From assembly GCA_003550305.1 (NCBI GenBank), contig QKYT01000095.1, forward strand, positions 60,721 to 112,371: a stretch of 51,651 nt of DNA, given 5' to 3'. Positions 31,205-42,174 of the stretch are shown piece after piece; the stretch's first letter is position 1; every line of letters begins with the position of its first letter. Below the pieces are notes generated by a model, which was given only the letters and a program-made list of their open reading frames with translations, had not been told where the DNA came from and did no database searches. This stretch comes from Glomus cerebriforme (lineage: Eukaryota; Glomeromycota; Glomeromycetes; Glomerales; Glomeraceae). Both the position numbers and the translations under genes were made by a program.

Positions 31205-32512
31205 TTTAATATTTGAGTGAGAATTAAAAAAAAAAAAATCTTTTTTTTTATAAAACTAACCTTGCATAACAATACCAGAGAATACTGTGATAACAACACT
31301 ACCAATTATGATGATTATAACTCCAACAATATCCCAGGGTGTTAATTTTTGTTTATGAAGTATTGGAGCGATTAATAAATTAACAACTAAAGATACGGCA
31401 CCAAGTGGAGCGATGACTATTTTATAAAAAAATTTTAATAGATTATTTTTTTTTTAAAAAAAAAAAAAAAAATACGTTATTTATATTTAAAAATAGTTTA
31501 AGCCACTTACGAGACTGTGGCGCAAATTGCAGCGCGACAAAAGTTAACAAGCTTCCAACAACGTAAATTGCAAAGCCGAATACCCACATCTAAAGAAATA
31601 TATTAAACCAATAAATCATAAATCCTATAACGGTAGATAATCATTACTATTTTACTTCAACACTTACTGGTGATACGATAATTTGTTTCCAAAACATGAA
31701 TTTTTCCAATTTTCTATAAAGGGTAGAAGGTTCTAAATTATTTGTTGAATTTTTTATAGAATTATTATCATCACCTATAGTATTAGCTAATTGTTGTTTA
31801 TCCGTTTCTTCTTGATGTTTAGTAAAAGCATATTTTTGAACATTTAATCCAATATTTAATGTTGTACTTCCTATTAAACATATTAAAACTCCAATCCAAA
31901 TATATTTCTTTTGATTTTCATTAATTTCAGCACATTTTTTAATAACATGATCATAATGACAATTTGAACCTGAAATACATGGATCAACATTATTTGCCAC
32001 TATATCACATACTGAATCTTTAGGAAGTCCAATACAACAAGATGATTGATCCCCAATTTGAGGTATAGAAGTAATATCTTTTTGATCCCATGCACCATCA
32101 CATTTTGATTCAATATTACAATTTGTTGGACTACAAATATCTGAACCCAAAGAAATGTTATATAAATTTGAATAATGATATGCTACACAATCTGTTGCAT
32201 CTCTACATTGTTGTGCTATAATGAAAAAAAAAAAAGAAAATAGAATTAGAAAAACAAAAAAGTATCATATAGAAGGATAAAGAGAAAAAACTTACCAGAA
32301 GCCACAACAAATTTACATTTATTTTGTATACACATAAAATTACCCAACCTCAGATTATTATCATATATTGAAGGATTATTAATACAATCCGAATCTATAT
32401 TACAGGAACGATTGTCAATTTGTGAACCATTGGTTATTAACTGTGAAGAAACTAATAAAATTTGTGAAGATAATAATAAAAAAATTAAAGCGAAAATGTT
32501 TGATTTATACAT
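30100..32512 (-). CDS. NIPA/DUF803-type membrane transporter with Cys-rich ectodomain
   Basis: Six exons, complement(30100..30534, 30608..31158, 31261..31416, 31511..31589, 31668..32215, 32296..32512), 661 residues; all joins keep frame. A signal peptide covers about residues 1-23. Residues 24-175 carry 15 cysteines (37, 43, 61, 66, 76, 82, 100, 105, 111, 132, 133, 142, 152, 158, 167), an extracellular or luminal disulphide-rich domain. The first membrane segment is about 177-198 (YIWIGVLICLIGSTTLNIGL). Exons 3-4 give the family core (MWVFGFAIYVVGSLLTFVAL, QFAPQSLIAPLGAVSLVVNL, GVIIIIIGSVVITVF). Exon 5 holds a further membrane segment, a long acidic Ser/Thr-rich loop (about 120 residues) and another segment. 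Exon 6 has two or three more and a basic coiled tail. NIPA proteins are related to drug/metabolite transporters, and some carry Mg2+. Substrate here is unknown. The large ectodomain and loop are unlike animal NIPA. Confidence 0.75.
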
Positions 32513-34590
32513 TATTTTTTCTAAATAGATAATTATGATAAATTTATTTTATTCGTTAAGAATTATTATTATTAATAAGAAGGATTTTTTTTTCTTCACA
32601 AAGATAAAATAGGTAAGAGGAATGAATAATTAAAGATTAATCTTTTATAAAAAAATATGTTCATTTCTCTTTAAATAAATAACAACAATAAATAATTTTT
32701 GACGTGAATAAACAAATAATATTTTATAACAAACTATGAAAAAAAAAGGGTTAAAGTTTTAAAAAAAAAAAAAAAAAAGAAAGTAAGAAATCAATTCATT
32801 TAAACGGGAAAATTATTTCCGAAATGGTCTCTTAATATAAATATAATAAGACGAAATTACACGAAAGTTAATGATCTACTCTATATTAAATAATTGGATT
32901 CTATGAAACACTATTAATAGTGAAAGTGAAACTAAATAAGGAAGTAAATAGTAACATTTAAACAAATACACTGCGGTTCAACAAAACGCCATAAAAAGCT
33001 GGTTAGATCTTTTAATTTCATTGTTTAAATTTGTGGTACAAATAAATTCTTTCAATTTGCTCTTTTATAAGAGAAATTCTATTATGAATATTCTCTTATC
33101 TTTGTAACATAAGTACGAAACATACAGTAAATATAAAAGTTGATAACAAATCTTCAATGAGAACCTAAACTCAGTTAACTCAGTACAGTATAACAAACAC
33201 ATTCACGTGATAAAATCAAACAAAATGACGAAATTTTGTGTAAATCCGATATCTTTGTCCGTAAGTTACACAAATCTCGTAAAATACATTTTCCAAATGC
33301 AGAATGCAGATAGATTTACATAATAAAAAAGATTATTATAAATTAATAAGTTAAATGGATCTCATTTTTTTAATGAACCATGAATAATTATAAATTAAAA
33401 GTTGACAAAAAAAAAAAAAAAGTACGAATAATTTACACAATCAAAACTTTTAATAAATAATAATTATTTTTTTAAAAAATTCTGCTGATTTTATACTGAT
33501 AACGCGTTTATAACACATTAATAACACATTAATTGAAAGCACACATAAAAAATTAAAAATTATTATAATTTAATGTTTCAGGAAAAATGTTTTGCCCTTA
33601 GATTTTCAGTTTATATACTATATCAACCGAAATCTCTTAACTTTAATCATGTACGTTCTTTCTTTCTATTTTTAAAAATGATTATATCTTTGATCTTTTC
33701 AGTTGAAAGTAAATCACTATATCTATAATACTTTTACATATTCGGCTGAGATTAACAGAATGTTTACGCGTAACATGCCGTAAATAGGTTCATGTATAAA
33801 TAAAACAAGACTTCGGACGTTTCTCCGGAAAATTAGTTCCGGTCCTGTCCTTTAATGAGTGGATGAGACAATAGTTATAATAAAGAGTATACTTTTACTT
33901 TTAATAAAATTGTTTTTTTTTTTTATTTAATAAAAAAAAAAAAAGCTATTTTTTTTTAATGTCATAAGATTTTCAAATACTATCATCATCGGAAAAATAA
34001 ATGTATCATTCCACATTAATTACTAATCAAAAAAAAAAAAAAAAAAAAATGTCTATAAATATACTATAATAATTATTATAATACGGATAAATCAAATGCC
34101 TTGTAGGTTAGATACCCAATGATTCTCATTACAATCATGATGTCATCGAGGTTATCATAAAATAAAGTATATAATGAGACTGTAAAAAGATTAGTTCATT
34201 TTATAATTTTCTTTATAATAATAAATCGGATTCCTTCGCGAGAATTTCCTTTTTTTTTCAAAAAAAAAAAAAACTTATATTATCTCCAACTTTTGAGAAG
34301 GAAAACCGTGTAACGGTTCAATTTTATTTAAGAATTTAAATTCTTTACTATAATTGAATAAATAAAGACGGATAATTTTGTGAATAAAGAGCCAATACTA
34401 TCGATGCAATCAACTAATAGACTTTTCAAAAATCTATTTACATTTAATTGGACATTAAAACCAAATATTGAGTTTGTATATTTTTTACTTTAATACAACA
34501 AAATAATCATTTTTTTTTTTTAAAAAAAAAAAAAGTCTTTTATAGAGAAAACAAAAACTTATTGTATTTCTAAATTATAAAATAGAAGGT
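32513..34590. promoter_or_regulatory. Divergent intergenic region, 2.1 kb
   Basis: Lies between the NIPA-like gene (minus) and the F-box gene (plus) and should hold both promoters. An E-box palindrome TCACGTGA occurs at 33203-33210. Many poly-A/poly-T runs are present. No tRNA, ORF or transposon end recognised. Confidence 0.4.
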
Positions 34591-35231
34591 ATGAAAAAAA
34601 AGAAAATCACAAACCATCGACGAAACCTACAATAAATATCCAAGATATCCCAATACATTTATTGAAACAAATAATATCTCATACATACGTAGTTACAGAT
34701 GTGAACCATATCTCTTCGTTAAGACAAGTATGCCGCAGTTGGAACATCACAATAAGTCATATGATACATGACGAAATAACAAAGTATTCTTCTGAATTAA
34801 TACTTTTAATGAGATGTCAAACTTTTAATAACGAAATTGTTGATTTGAATCTTTCATTACAACAAAGTTTCTTAAACAATAAATGTAGGATTGAATTTTT
34901 TCCTCAAGTAAATCAAAAATTAGAAAAACATTTATTTGCAGATAATTATAAATTTATAGATTTTTTTTTACTTTGTAATAATAATAATAATAATGTTGAT
35001 GATGAAAAAGAATGTTTGAGAAAGAAGAAAGAAATTTCAAGATATTCTATGAAGACTTGTAAGTTTGATAACTCTTCTATTAATTCTAATAGTGTGATTG
35101 ATTTGGATCTTGCTTTTCAGTATATACCATATGAACCTATGACTTTCAGAGTTAAAGCAATTAGTTTTAGTCCAATTTATTTGTTAAATTTATTCAATTT
35201 ATTCTTTACTAAAAAAGAAAATGATTCATAA
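34591..35231 (+). CDS. Small F-box protein, start-proximal frameshift in an A run
   Basis: The frame ending at 35231 is open from 34581 and reads an F-box near its start: INIQDIPIHLLKQIISHTY, then NHISSLRQVCRSWNITISHM. It has no in-frame ATG at the front. The only nearby ATG (34591) is followed by eight A's (34594-34601); nine would place it in frame with the F-box. So either the run is miscounted in the assembly, or the gene is a recent pseudogene, or a short upstream exon exists. The rest (about 150 residues) is not clearly LRR and includes an Asn run (CNNNNNNVDDEKE). F-box proteins bind Skp1 and bring substrates to SCF ubiquitin ligases; the substrate is unknown. The product would be about 213 residues. 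Confidence 0.55.
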
Positions 35232-35650
35232 AATGAGTATCTTGTTTTTCAAGATTCTTTTTCTTTGTAAATATTTTTCATTCAAATCCCTTTCTATTAT
35301 ATAAATTATGTTTAGTCATACTAAACCTTATTTGTTAATTAATTTAATTTGTCATTAACGCCACAAGTATAAAAATAAATATGATAATCTTATTGGTAAA
35401 TAGAATTTCCATAATATAAATATTTCCCATAATATAAATATTTTTAATTATAACAATAATAAGATGACTTGTATAATTTATTGCGGCTAATCATGTAATA
35501 TTGTTAAGAAAAGGAAACTTTCTTTGTACATAATGACTAAGCATACAAAAATAAATCTTTTATCTTCGCGTTCACTGTCAATTCTCTTATCTAAAGTTTA
35601 ATAAATAATTATTAATATAAAGAAAATCATAATTTCTTGCTTAAAAAAAA
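35232..35650. promoter_or_regulatory. Intergenic region between two plus-strand genes
   Basis: About 420 bp, AT-rich, terminator of the F-box gene and promoter of the gene at 35651. No specific element recognised. Confidence 0.35.
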
Positions 35651-37030
35651 ATGAATAGCAATTCTGATTATTGGAAAAATAATGACTTTGGTGAGACTCT
35701 CGTAAGTATTAAATTGTAAAATCATCATTAATTACAGTATATTTAATAATTTTTATTATAGGACGAGAGATTCTTATATATATTATGTAGCGATTATGAA
35801 AGGTAATTAAGTTCATAAATAGTACAAGTTTGTATTAAATGACCCTTTAATTAAATCTTAAAAAAACTTTTGTTTCAAATTTTTATAAGATATGAAGATA
35901 TGATTATAAATAATCAATTGAATAGAGAAGTTGATAGTGAATTTTATAAAGAACGTATAGATTTGTTATTAAAAACAAAAGAATCTCAATTAGAAAAATT
36001 AATTCAAATTCACGCTAATGAAATTATTAACCATCGAAAATTATTTTATGAAAGTGTAGATTTAAAGTATGCAAATAGAAAATATTCAATTACTAGTACT
36101 TTATCTTCTATGATATTACATCCTGAAGTTGAGAAAATTTTATTAAATGGAAGATCAATGAATCCTTCTCAACATGGTATTACTGAACAAGGACGAGGAA
36201 AAATTGGAACAATGGAAGATGTTGCAGACGCTATTAAAAGAAAACTTGTTATTAAAGATGATGAACCTATAATTGGACGAGATGAATTATACGTAAGTTT
36301 TCCTTTTTTTTAAAACAAAAAACCATTTTTCATCTTATTATATTGATATCTTTATTATTTTATTTTGTAGAGACAATATTATGCCGAACTTGGTCAACTT
36401 AAGGAACGCCAAGAAAAAGAACTTCGAGATTTTTTGGCATTTTATAAGAGGGAACAGGAATATTTTGAAGAATGTTTGATTAAGGTTAAAAAGCACGAAA
36501 AAGCTGTCTCACCCACTGTTTCATCCAATAGTAAAAGCTCAAGTAATAACATTATCGAAACAATGGAATTTCGACCAAACGTGCAGGTTGAAAAGAAAAT
36601 CAATAATCCTCAAAAATCAAAGGTCACTTTTATCACTTTGGATTCGGATCAAAGCTCTTCTTCAAGTTCTTCAAGTATTCATGGTATTCATGAAGCAACT
36701 TTAGGCAAACGTTCTGTCGATCCAAATAATACTATCGGATCTTCTACAAGTGGTAATTTTACACCAATTCCGACTGTTTATGAAAATAACGCGAATCGAC
36801 AAGAATCTGTCATTCCTAAAACTGTTTCATTTGATGTCAACGAACAACAATCTTCAACTCAGACCATCTCACCATTTAATCCAGTTGAAAATAATTTAAA
36901 TAATTTACTAAATAATTTGAATCCTGGTGCAATTCAAATTTTGAATATGCTTGGAAGTGCAGTTCAAAAGCAAGATAACGTAAAAATAGATGAATTACTA
37001 AAATGTGCAGAGAAGTTGCTTAAAAATTGA
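35651..37030 (+). CDS. Unknown protein, coiled coil plus Ser/Asn-rich region
   Basis: Four exons, join(35651..35701, 35762..35802, 35890..36292, 36371..37030), 384 residues. Every join keeps frame, with canonical GT-AG ends (GTAAGT/TATAG, GTAATT/ATAAG, GTAAGT/TTGTAG). The start MNSNSDYWKNNDFGETL is from exon 1, whose ATG follows a T/A-rich leader. Residues about 30-180 are charged and helical (YKERIDLLLKTKESQLEKLI), followed by a conserved-looking coiled coil across the exon 3/4 join (RQYYAELGQLKERQEKELRD). Then comes a Ser/Thr/Asn-rich probably disordered part with a poly-Ser run, and a short helical C-terminus (LNNLLNNLNPGAIQILNMLG). I do not recognise the family. No signal peptide or membrane segment; likely cytosolic or nuclear. 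Confidence 0.7.
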
Positions 37031-37454
37031 GGGATTGAGAAGTTTTATTAACAAGTGGTATATGATTATATATATATATATATATATATATTTGCAATAT
37101 TTAGTGATTTCAACAGCGGAGTTCAACTATGTAAAAATGTAAAATTAAATGTATAAAATTTTTTTTAATTAGCAATATATCTCTAAAAAAAAAAAATCTA
37201 TGAAATATATAATAAATTTGTTCTATCTAATTCTTGGTAGTTTGCAAAACTGCGTTCATTATAAATTACAATAAAGATTTCTTCCTTCTTTTTGATACCG
37301 TTTTTATTTCTTTTTGTAAAAAAAAAAATGAGAGTAATTACAAAATCCCTTTTTTTTATAAAATGAAATTCTAATTATTTTAATATATATAATATTGTCA
37401 CTCTTTAATTGAATACATATAAACATAGTTTTATTCTCTTGATCTCCTCTTATA
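37031..37454. terminator. Convergent 3' intergenic region
   Basis: Between the ends of the coiled-coil gene (plus) and the nucleotide-sugar transporter (minus). It contains a (TA)n microsatellite at about 37066-37091 and several A/T runs that could carry both polyadenylation signals; none is a canonical AATAAA that I would single out. Confidence 0.35.
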
Positions 37455-39172
37455 CTATAAATCTTTCTTACTCTCTTTCAAAACATTAACGTCATTTTTC
37501 TTTAATGTTGATGTATCAACAATAGTCTTTTCTTTCTTTAACATATTACTTGAAGAATTTTTACTACTTCCAAAAGAATACAACAAAGTACCAGAAAATA
37601 CTAATAATCCACCAACAGCCATTCCAATATGGAAATCATTATCAAATAACCAAACTGAAATTACTAATGAAGTGAATTTTCGTAAATTTAATACTAAATT
37701 TAAAGTTAACGCAGTTGCTATAGAATTTAATCTATGTACACCTGATACACATACATATCTAAGAAATTGAAAACATTAATTAAATTAATAATTATTTAAC
37801 AAGAAAAAAATGATTTCCACAAGTTTAACACGACTTACTGAGTTAATACATTCATGATGAGATATGCCCACGTTCTTGGAATCGTACAAGATTTTAATAC
37901 ACGATTAATTCCACTTGGTATATAAACATTAGTTTGTAATATTTTAAATACTCCATCCAATGTTAATGGAATTGATTGATTAAATCCTTGAAGTTGTCCT
38001 TTAATATCTGAATAAAATACCAAGAAAAGTGGAAGTGCTAAAAAGTGCTTATAAAAAAATATATGCGTATAACATTAATATCTTTATATTTTAATAAATT
38101 ATCTTCTAATTACTCACTGTGTAAAATAAGCCTTCACGCCAATTACTTCCATATTTTTCGTAAGTGACTTCTTGATAAAGGCCCATAAAACAGGATAATA
38201 CTAAAGCTATGGAGAGAATAGTGATACCGATCACATAATCAGTCATACTCCCTTCATTTATTCCCTCCTAATATTTTCAGGGAGTAAATTTTTTTTTTTC
38301 TTTTATATTCAGATTAATCAACTATATATTAAATAGCATAAAGAGTAAAATTATTTTTAAAATACCTTAGTTTTTGTTTTTGCAGAACTTATTGTAGCAC
38401 AGGCAACTCCCAATGTGACCATTATCACTGATATTACTTGTTGTATTGAATATCTAAATAATTTTTTTTTTTTAATTAAATTAAGAGATTTCTTTCCAAA
38501 AAAAAAAAAAAAAAATTTTATATTTAATTACCTTTTTCCAACAATAGCCCAACCTAATATCAAACTAACAATTAATCCCCCACTACGAAATATAATATGC
38601 AAAGGAACAGAAATATTATATCCCAATGCAATATTATTTAACACAGACACTGTAAAAAATAGAACCACCATAGTTAACCATCTATGGACTGGTACTGTAC
38701 GTTTTTTTAAATGTGGAATTGATGATGAAGAAAATTCGAGATTATAAAATAATCCTTCACATGATATGAATAAAAATTGAGCAAATGTGAATAAATTTCC
38801 TAATTAAAAAAAAAAAAAAATTTTTTTTTAAGGTTATCAATGAACAAAGTTGGATTATGAAATACATTATTTAATTTTGATTATTACCACTTTTCGGAGC
38901 TTCTCTATATTTATCAAAAACGTGTGAAATAAAAAAAAAATAGAAAAACACAAACAACACTTTAATATTTAATCCTTTTACAAGTTATAATCTAACTAAT
39001 TTAACGATAAAAGACAAATGATAACTTTTAAAACTTACCCAACTAATAATTCCAAAGCAATAACATTACTGCAACAACCACCAAAAAGTAAACTTCCGAT
39101 CACTATCAAATTTGTAAACGACGAATTAAATATTGTATCACGCAATTTTATTAACATCTTTTCTATTGTCAT
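37455..39172 (-). CDS. YEA4: UDP-sugar transporter, SLC35B4/YEA4-like
   Basis: Seven exons, complement(37455..37758, 37839..38047, 38118..38267, 38366..38453, 38532..38799, 38888..38904, 39039..39172), 389 residues. Exon 2 is a 17-nt microexon that joins ELLVG|EAPKSG|NLFTFAQF. Family blocks are clear: an N-terminal segment LIVIGSLLFGGCCSNVIALE, FTFAQFLFIS, RWLTMVVLFFTVSVLNNIAL, the ISVPLHIIFRSGGLIVSLIL motif, YEKYGSNWREGLFYTHFLAL, and QYVCVSGVHRLNSIATALTL. These match the UAA (UDP-N-acetylglucosamine/UDP-xylose) transporters of ER and Golgi, about ten membrane segments. Length agrees with the family. It would supply UDP-GlcNAc for chitin or glycan synthesis by homology. The C-terminus has a Lys-rich cytosolic tail (LKKEKTIVDTSTLKKN). 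Start chosen at the ATG at 39172. Confidence 0.85.
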
Positions 39173-40238
39173 TCGATTGAGAAAAACAATTTTTCGAGAA
39201 TAATAAGAGAAATTCAATTGTTATTTTTTTTAAAAAAAGGAAATCAAACAAAAGAAAAATTTTTTACTATTTTACACAGAAATTGTATGCAAAAAACATG
39301 TTTATATACAGAATTTTTGATCGGAATTGTTTCGGATCGGCAAAACATTAAACTTTAAATATAATTTTTTATACTATATTGAAAATGGTAAAACTAAAGC
39401 CACGTTCCCTAAAAATTTCCGTGCTTCCGTTTTGTACGGGCCTACAATAAAATATTAGGAATCAATGATGACTTAATGAAGCAGAGATAAAAAAAAATAC
39501 ATAAGCAGTTGAAGTCTACGTAGAAATTTAATAGTCGTACAAGAAATGATAGCCTTGAATGAAGTTGGAAAATATATTGTTATATCATGTAGATTATGCA
39601 CAATACTATAGATTAAAATATATTGTTTCATTAATATCACGAGTTTACAGAAATTATAATGACAATTCAAAAATTCTTCACATTCTATTATAAATATGTT
39701 CACAAACTGACTTTGTTGTCATTTTTTAGAACTTAATTATAAATTAATAACCGTGGTATAGACCGTGCGTTTTTGCAGACGTCAAAAAATTTTCACACTC
39801 TCTTAATTAATTATTATTATATATAAAAATAATATATAAAAAGTTTTGAAAAAAAAAAAAAATATTTTTTTTTTTTAAACTTTGATTTTTTTTTAAAACT
39901 TTTTTGTCCAGAAACCTCCAAGTGTTTCAATAAGTTCTCGTGGAAAAATAATCAACCTATCATATCATTATATTTGCGCAGTGTAATTTCTTAAGGGAAT
40001 TTGTAAGTTAACTTTTTTACGAACTGGTATTAAGCTTTTTATTTTCTTTTCGAAACATGTTGTAACAAAAATACCTTTATTTTTTGCTCTTAAATTCCTT
40101 TAGATATAGAGAGATATATATAAGTCTCCACGGTTCTTTATTGACAAACCAATCTGGACTGGTTTCTTGGGATTTGGTTTTTCTGGATTTGATTCTTTAC
40201 AACTTACAACTTTATTAAAGTATCGTAGTTAAGTAACT
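39173..40238. promoter_or_regulatory. Divergent promoter region, SLC35B4-like and F-box genes
   Basis: 1.07 kb between two divergent starts. AT-rich with poly-A/T tracts and a TATATATAAG run about 120 bp before the F-box ATG (near 40111). No transposon end or extra gene recognised. Confidence 0.4.
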
Positions 40239-41849
40239 ATGAATTATTTTTTGACGACGCAAACCGGTTTTTCAGTTGTACCGTTAGATTGTCTTCAGGA
40301 AATTTTTCAATATCTTGAAAATGATATGAAAACACTTTACAGTTGCATGTTAGTGAATCGCACTTGGTGTAGAATTAATATTGCCTTACTTTGGCGCCGT
40401 CCTTTTGAACATTCGGGACCAAAATCAACAAGAAGATATTCTGAATTAATTCGTACATATATAACTTGCCTTCCTAAGAGTTCAAAGATGGAAATATATG
40501 AAACAGGATACAAAATACCTTCACACCCAAGACCTTTGTTCCCTTATCATAAATATTTGAAGGAACTGGATTGTGAAAAGTTGGACGAAGCTGTTGAGGA
40601 ATGGATATTAAGATTCGGATTTGACGAATATCGTCCAGAAGATCCTGAAGATGTAGTATACACTGAGTTACTTAAATTACTTTTGAGTCGTTGTAATGGT
40701 TTATGGAATTTGAGATTGGGTCGATATAATGATGAATATAAATTTCCTCCTGTGGCAACATTCCCTCGTATTAAATATACTCTCGCCAATCTTCGTAGAT
40801 TCGAATTCCTTGGCGACATGGATTGTTTGGTCAAACCGGGATTAGATAATCTTTATCAATTTTTAGATAAATTATCTAATATCTCAAATAATCTTGAGTA
40901 TATCAATGTTGATATGACAGAGGATGAAGAATCTTTTTCAGGTGTTGGTTTAAGAAAATTAATTAAATCTCAAAAAAATCTTTCTGTTTTCCGTTATAAC
41001 CAAGAACATTCAGATATTGAAAAAACTAAAGAATTTGTTAAGGCTTTATCTCATAATGCAAACACAGTAAAGAATATTGAATTCGATTCTATACCACTTA
41101 ATGTACAATGTCTTGATCCATTAAAAAAATTCAATAATTTGGAGTGTATGCAATTTGCTTATTGCTATGAGAATGAAGAATATATCTTAAGTGAGAACGA
41201 AGAGACTGTGGAACATTCTCCTTCTCAATTAAAAGTTGAGAAATTAATATTTCATAAAGGAGATCTCACTTCGGTAACGCTGGAAATTCTCCGTTTAGTA
41301 AATAAAAGCGCAAGAGAGTTAACGGTGGACAATGTTGTCCCGGGTTTATTTGAACATATCTCTGAACATTGTCCAAATGTAACATATTTAGCTACAGCAA
41401 TATCACAGAAAACTGTCGAATCACTCGAATATTTATCAACAAGTAAAATTGAACATTTAATATTAAAAACTTTAGAAAATAAGGACATTGATACGAAAGA
41501 TTTTCAACGAATAGGGAAAAATCTTTCACTTGATTTAAATCATCTTTCACTTAATTTTAATATAAGTGTTGAAGAATTATCATCTTTATTGAAAGAATGC
41601 AAATCACCTTTGGAAAGTTTATGTTTGAAATTTGATGATGTTTCGAACAAAGATGAATATCTTAAAGTTATAATTGATTTTGCTAAAAAAGATGATTTAA
41701 AGGAATTAAAGGAATTCAAATTTTTCATAAATAAAGATATAGAAGCAAAAGATATCTTTTCAAAAGACATCTTGGAGGAAGCTAAGTTACTTATACCTAG
41801 TATCTTGCGAGAAACACGAGAACCTTTTAGCAAAAAATTCAATATTTAG
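40239..41849 (+). CDS. F-box protein with C-terminal leucine-rich region
   Basis: Single exon, 536 residues. The F-box covers about residues 14-58 (VPLDCLQEIFQYLENDMKTL, YSCMLVNRTWCRINIALLW). After it comes a long region of irregular leucine-rich repeat character (LRRFEFLGDMD, LEYINVDMTED, LSVFRYNQEH, VKNIEFDSIP, LECMQFAYC, VEKLIFHKGD, IEHLILKTLE, LNHLSLNFN, LESLCLKFDD, LKEFKFFI). This is the usual fungal F-box/LRR layout: the F-box docks on Skp1 in an SCF ubiquitin ligase and the LRRs bind substrate. Such genes are greatly expanded in Glomeromycotina, so orthology and substrate cannot be named. Codon use is normal for the right half, and no frame damage is seen. Confidence 0.88.
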   Translation: MNYFLTTQTGFSVVPLDCLQEIFQYLENDMKTLYSCMLVNRTWCRINIALLWRRPFEHSGPKSTRRYSELIRTYITCLPKSSKMEIYETGYKIPSHPRPLFPYHKYLKELDCEKLDEAVEEWILRFGFDEYRPEDPEDVVYTELLKLLLSRCNGLWNLRLGRYNDEYKFPPVATFPRIKYTLANLRRFEFLGDMDCLVKPGLDNLYQFLDKLSNISNNLEYINVDMTEDEESFSGVGLRKLIKSQKNLSVFRYNQEHSDIEKTKEFVKALSHNANTVKNIEFDSIPLNVQCLDPLKKFNNLECMQFAYCYENEEYILSENEETVEHSPSQLKVEKLIFHKGDLTSVTLEILRLVNKSARELTVDNVVPGLFEHISEHCPNVTYLATAISQKTVESLEYLSTSKIEHLILKTLENKDIDTKDFQRIGKNLSLDLNHLSLNFNISVEELSSLLKECKSPLESLCLKFDDVSNKDEYLKVIIDFAKKDDLKELKEFKFFINKDIEAKDIFSKDILEEAKLLIPSILRETREPFSKKFNI

Positions 41850-42174
41850 AAATTAACCATCTTTATAAATAAATTCTATGCAAACCTTTAGAATTTATTT
41901 CTAGCTTTTCAAATTTTAAATATTAAATTAATTTATTTTATTAATTAATAATAATAATAATTATAATATAATATATATATCATTTGTAGATAATCTTAAT
42001 AGATCAGTATTATTGTATTTGTATTTATGTACGGATGGGCAATAAAATCGTAAATATTCACACATTAAAATGTGCAATAATATTATATATATACAGTATT
42101 GCCTATAAAATCTACACAAGATCATGATGTTTTAAAATGATTTTGATAAATTGCAATTAAAAATCTTGCGTATT
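41850..42174. terminator. Convergent 3' intergenic region
   Basis: Between the F-box gene end and the GTPase end. A short near-palindrome with CACATTAAAATGTG at its centre lies at about 42060-42073, flanked by GGGCAATA and TATTGCCT; it could be a hairpin or a tiny MITE. Confidence 0.4.

Noticed and set aside
39018..39217. Plus-strand open frame overlapping the transporter's first exon
   Set aside because: It is antisense to exon 1 of the SLC35B4-like gene, which has clear family motifs.
40547..41842. Minus-strand open frames inside the F-box gene
   Set aside because: They are antisense shadows of the 536-residue plus-strand gene.
42040..42110. GGGCAATA...TATTGCCT near-palindrome as a transposon
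   Set aside because: It is very short and lies in a convergent 3' region, where a terminator-like hairpin or chance is as likely.
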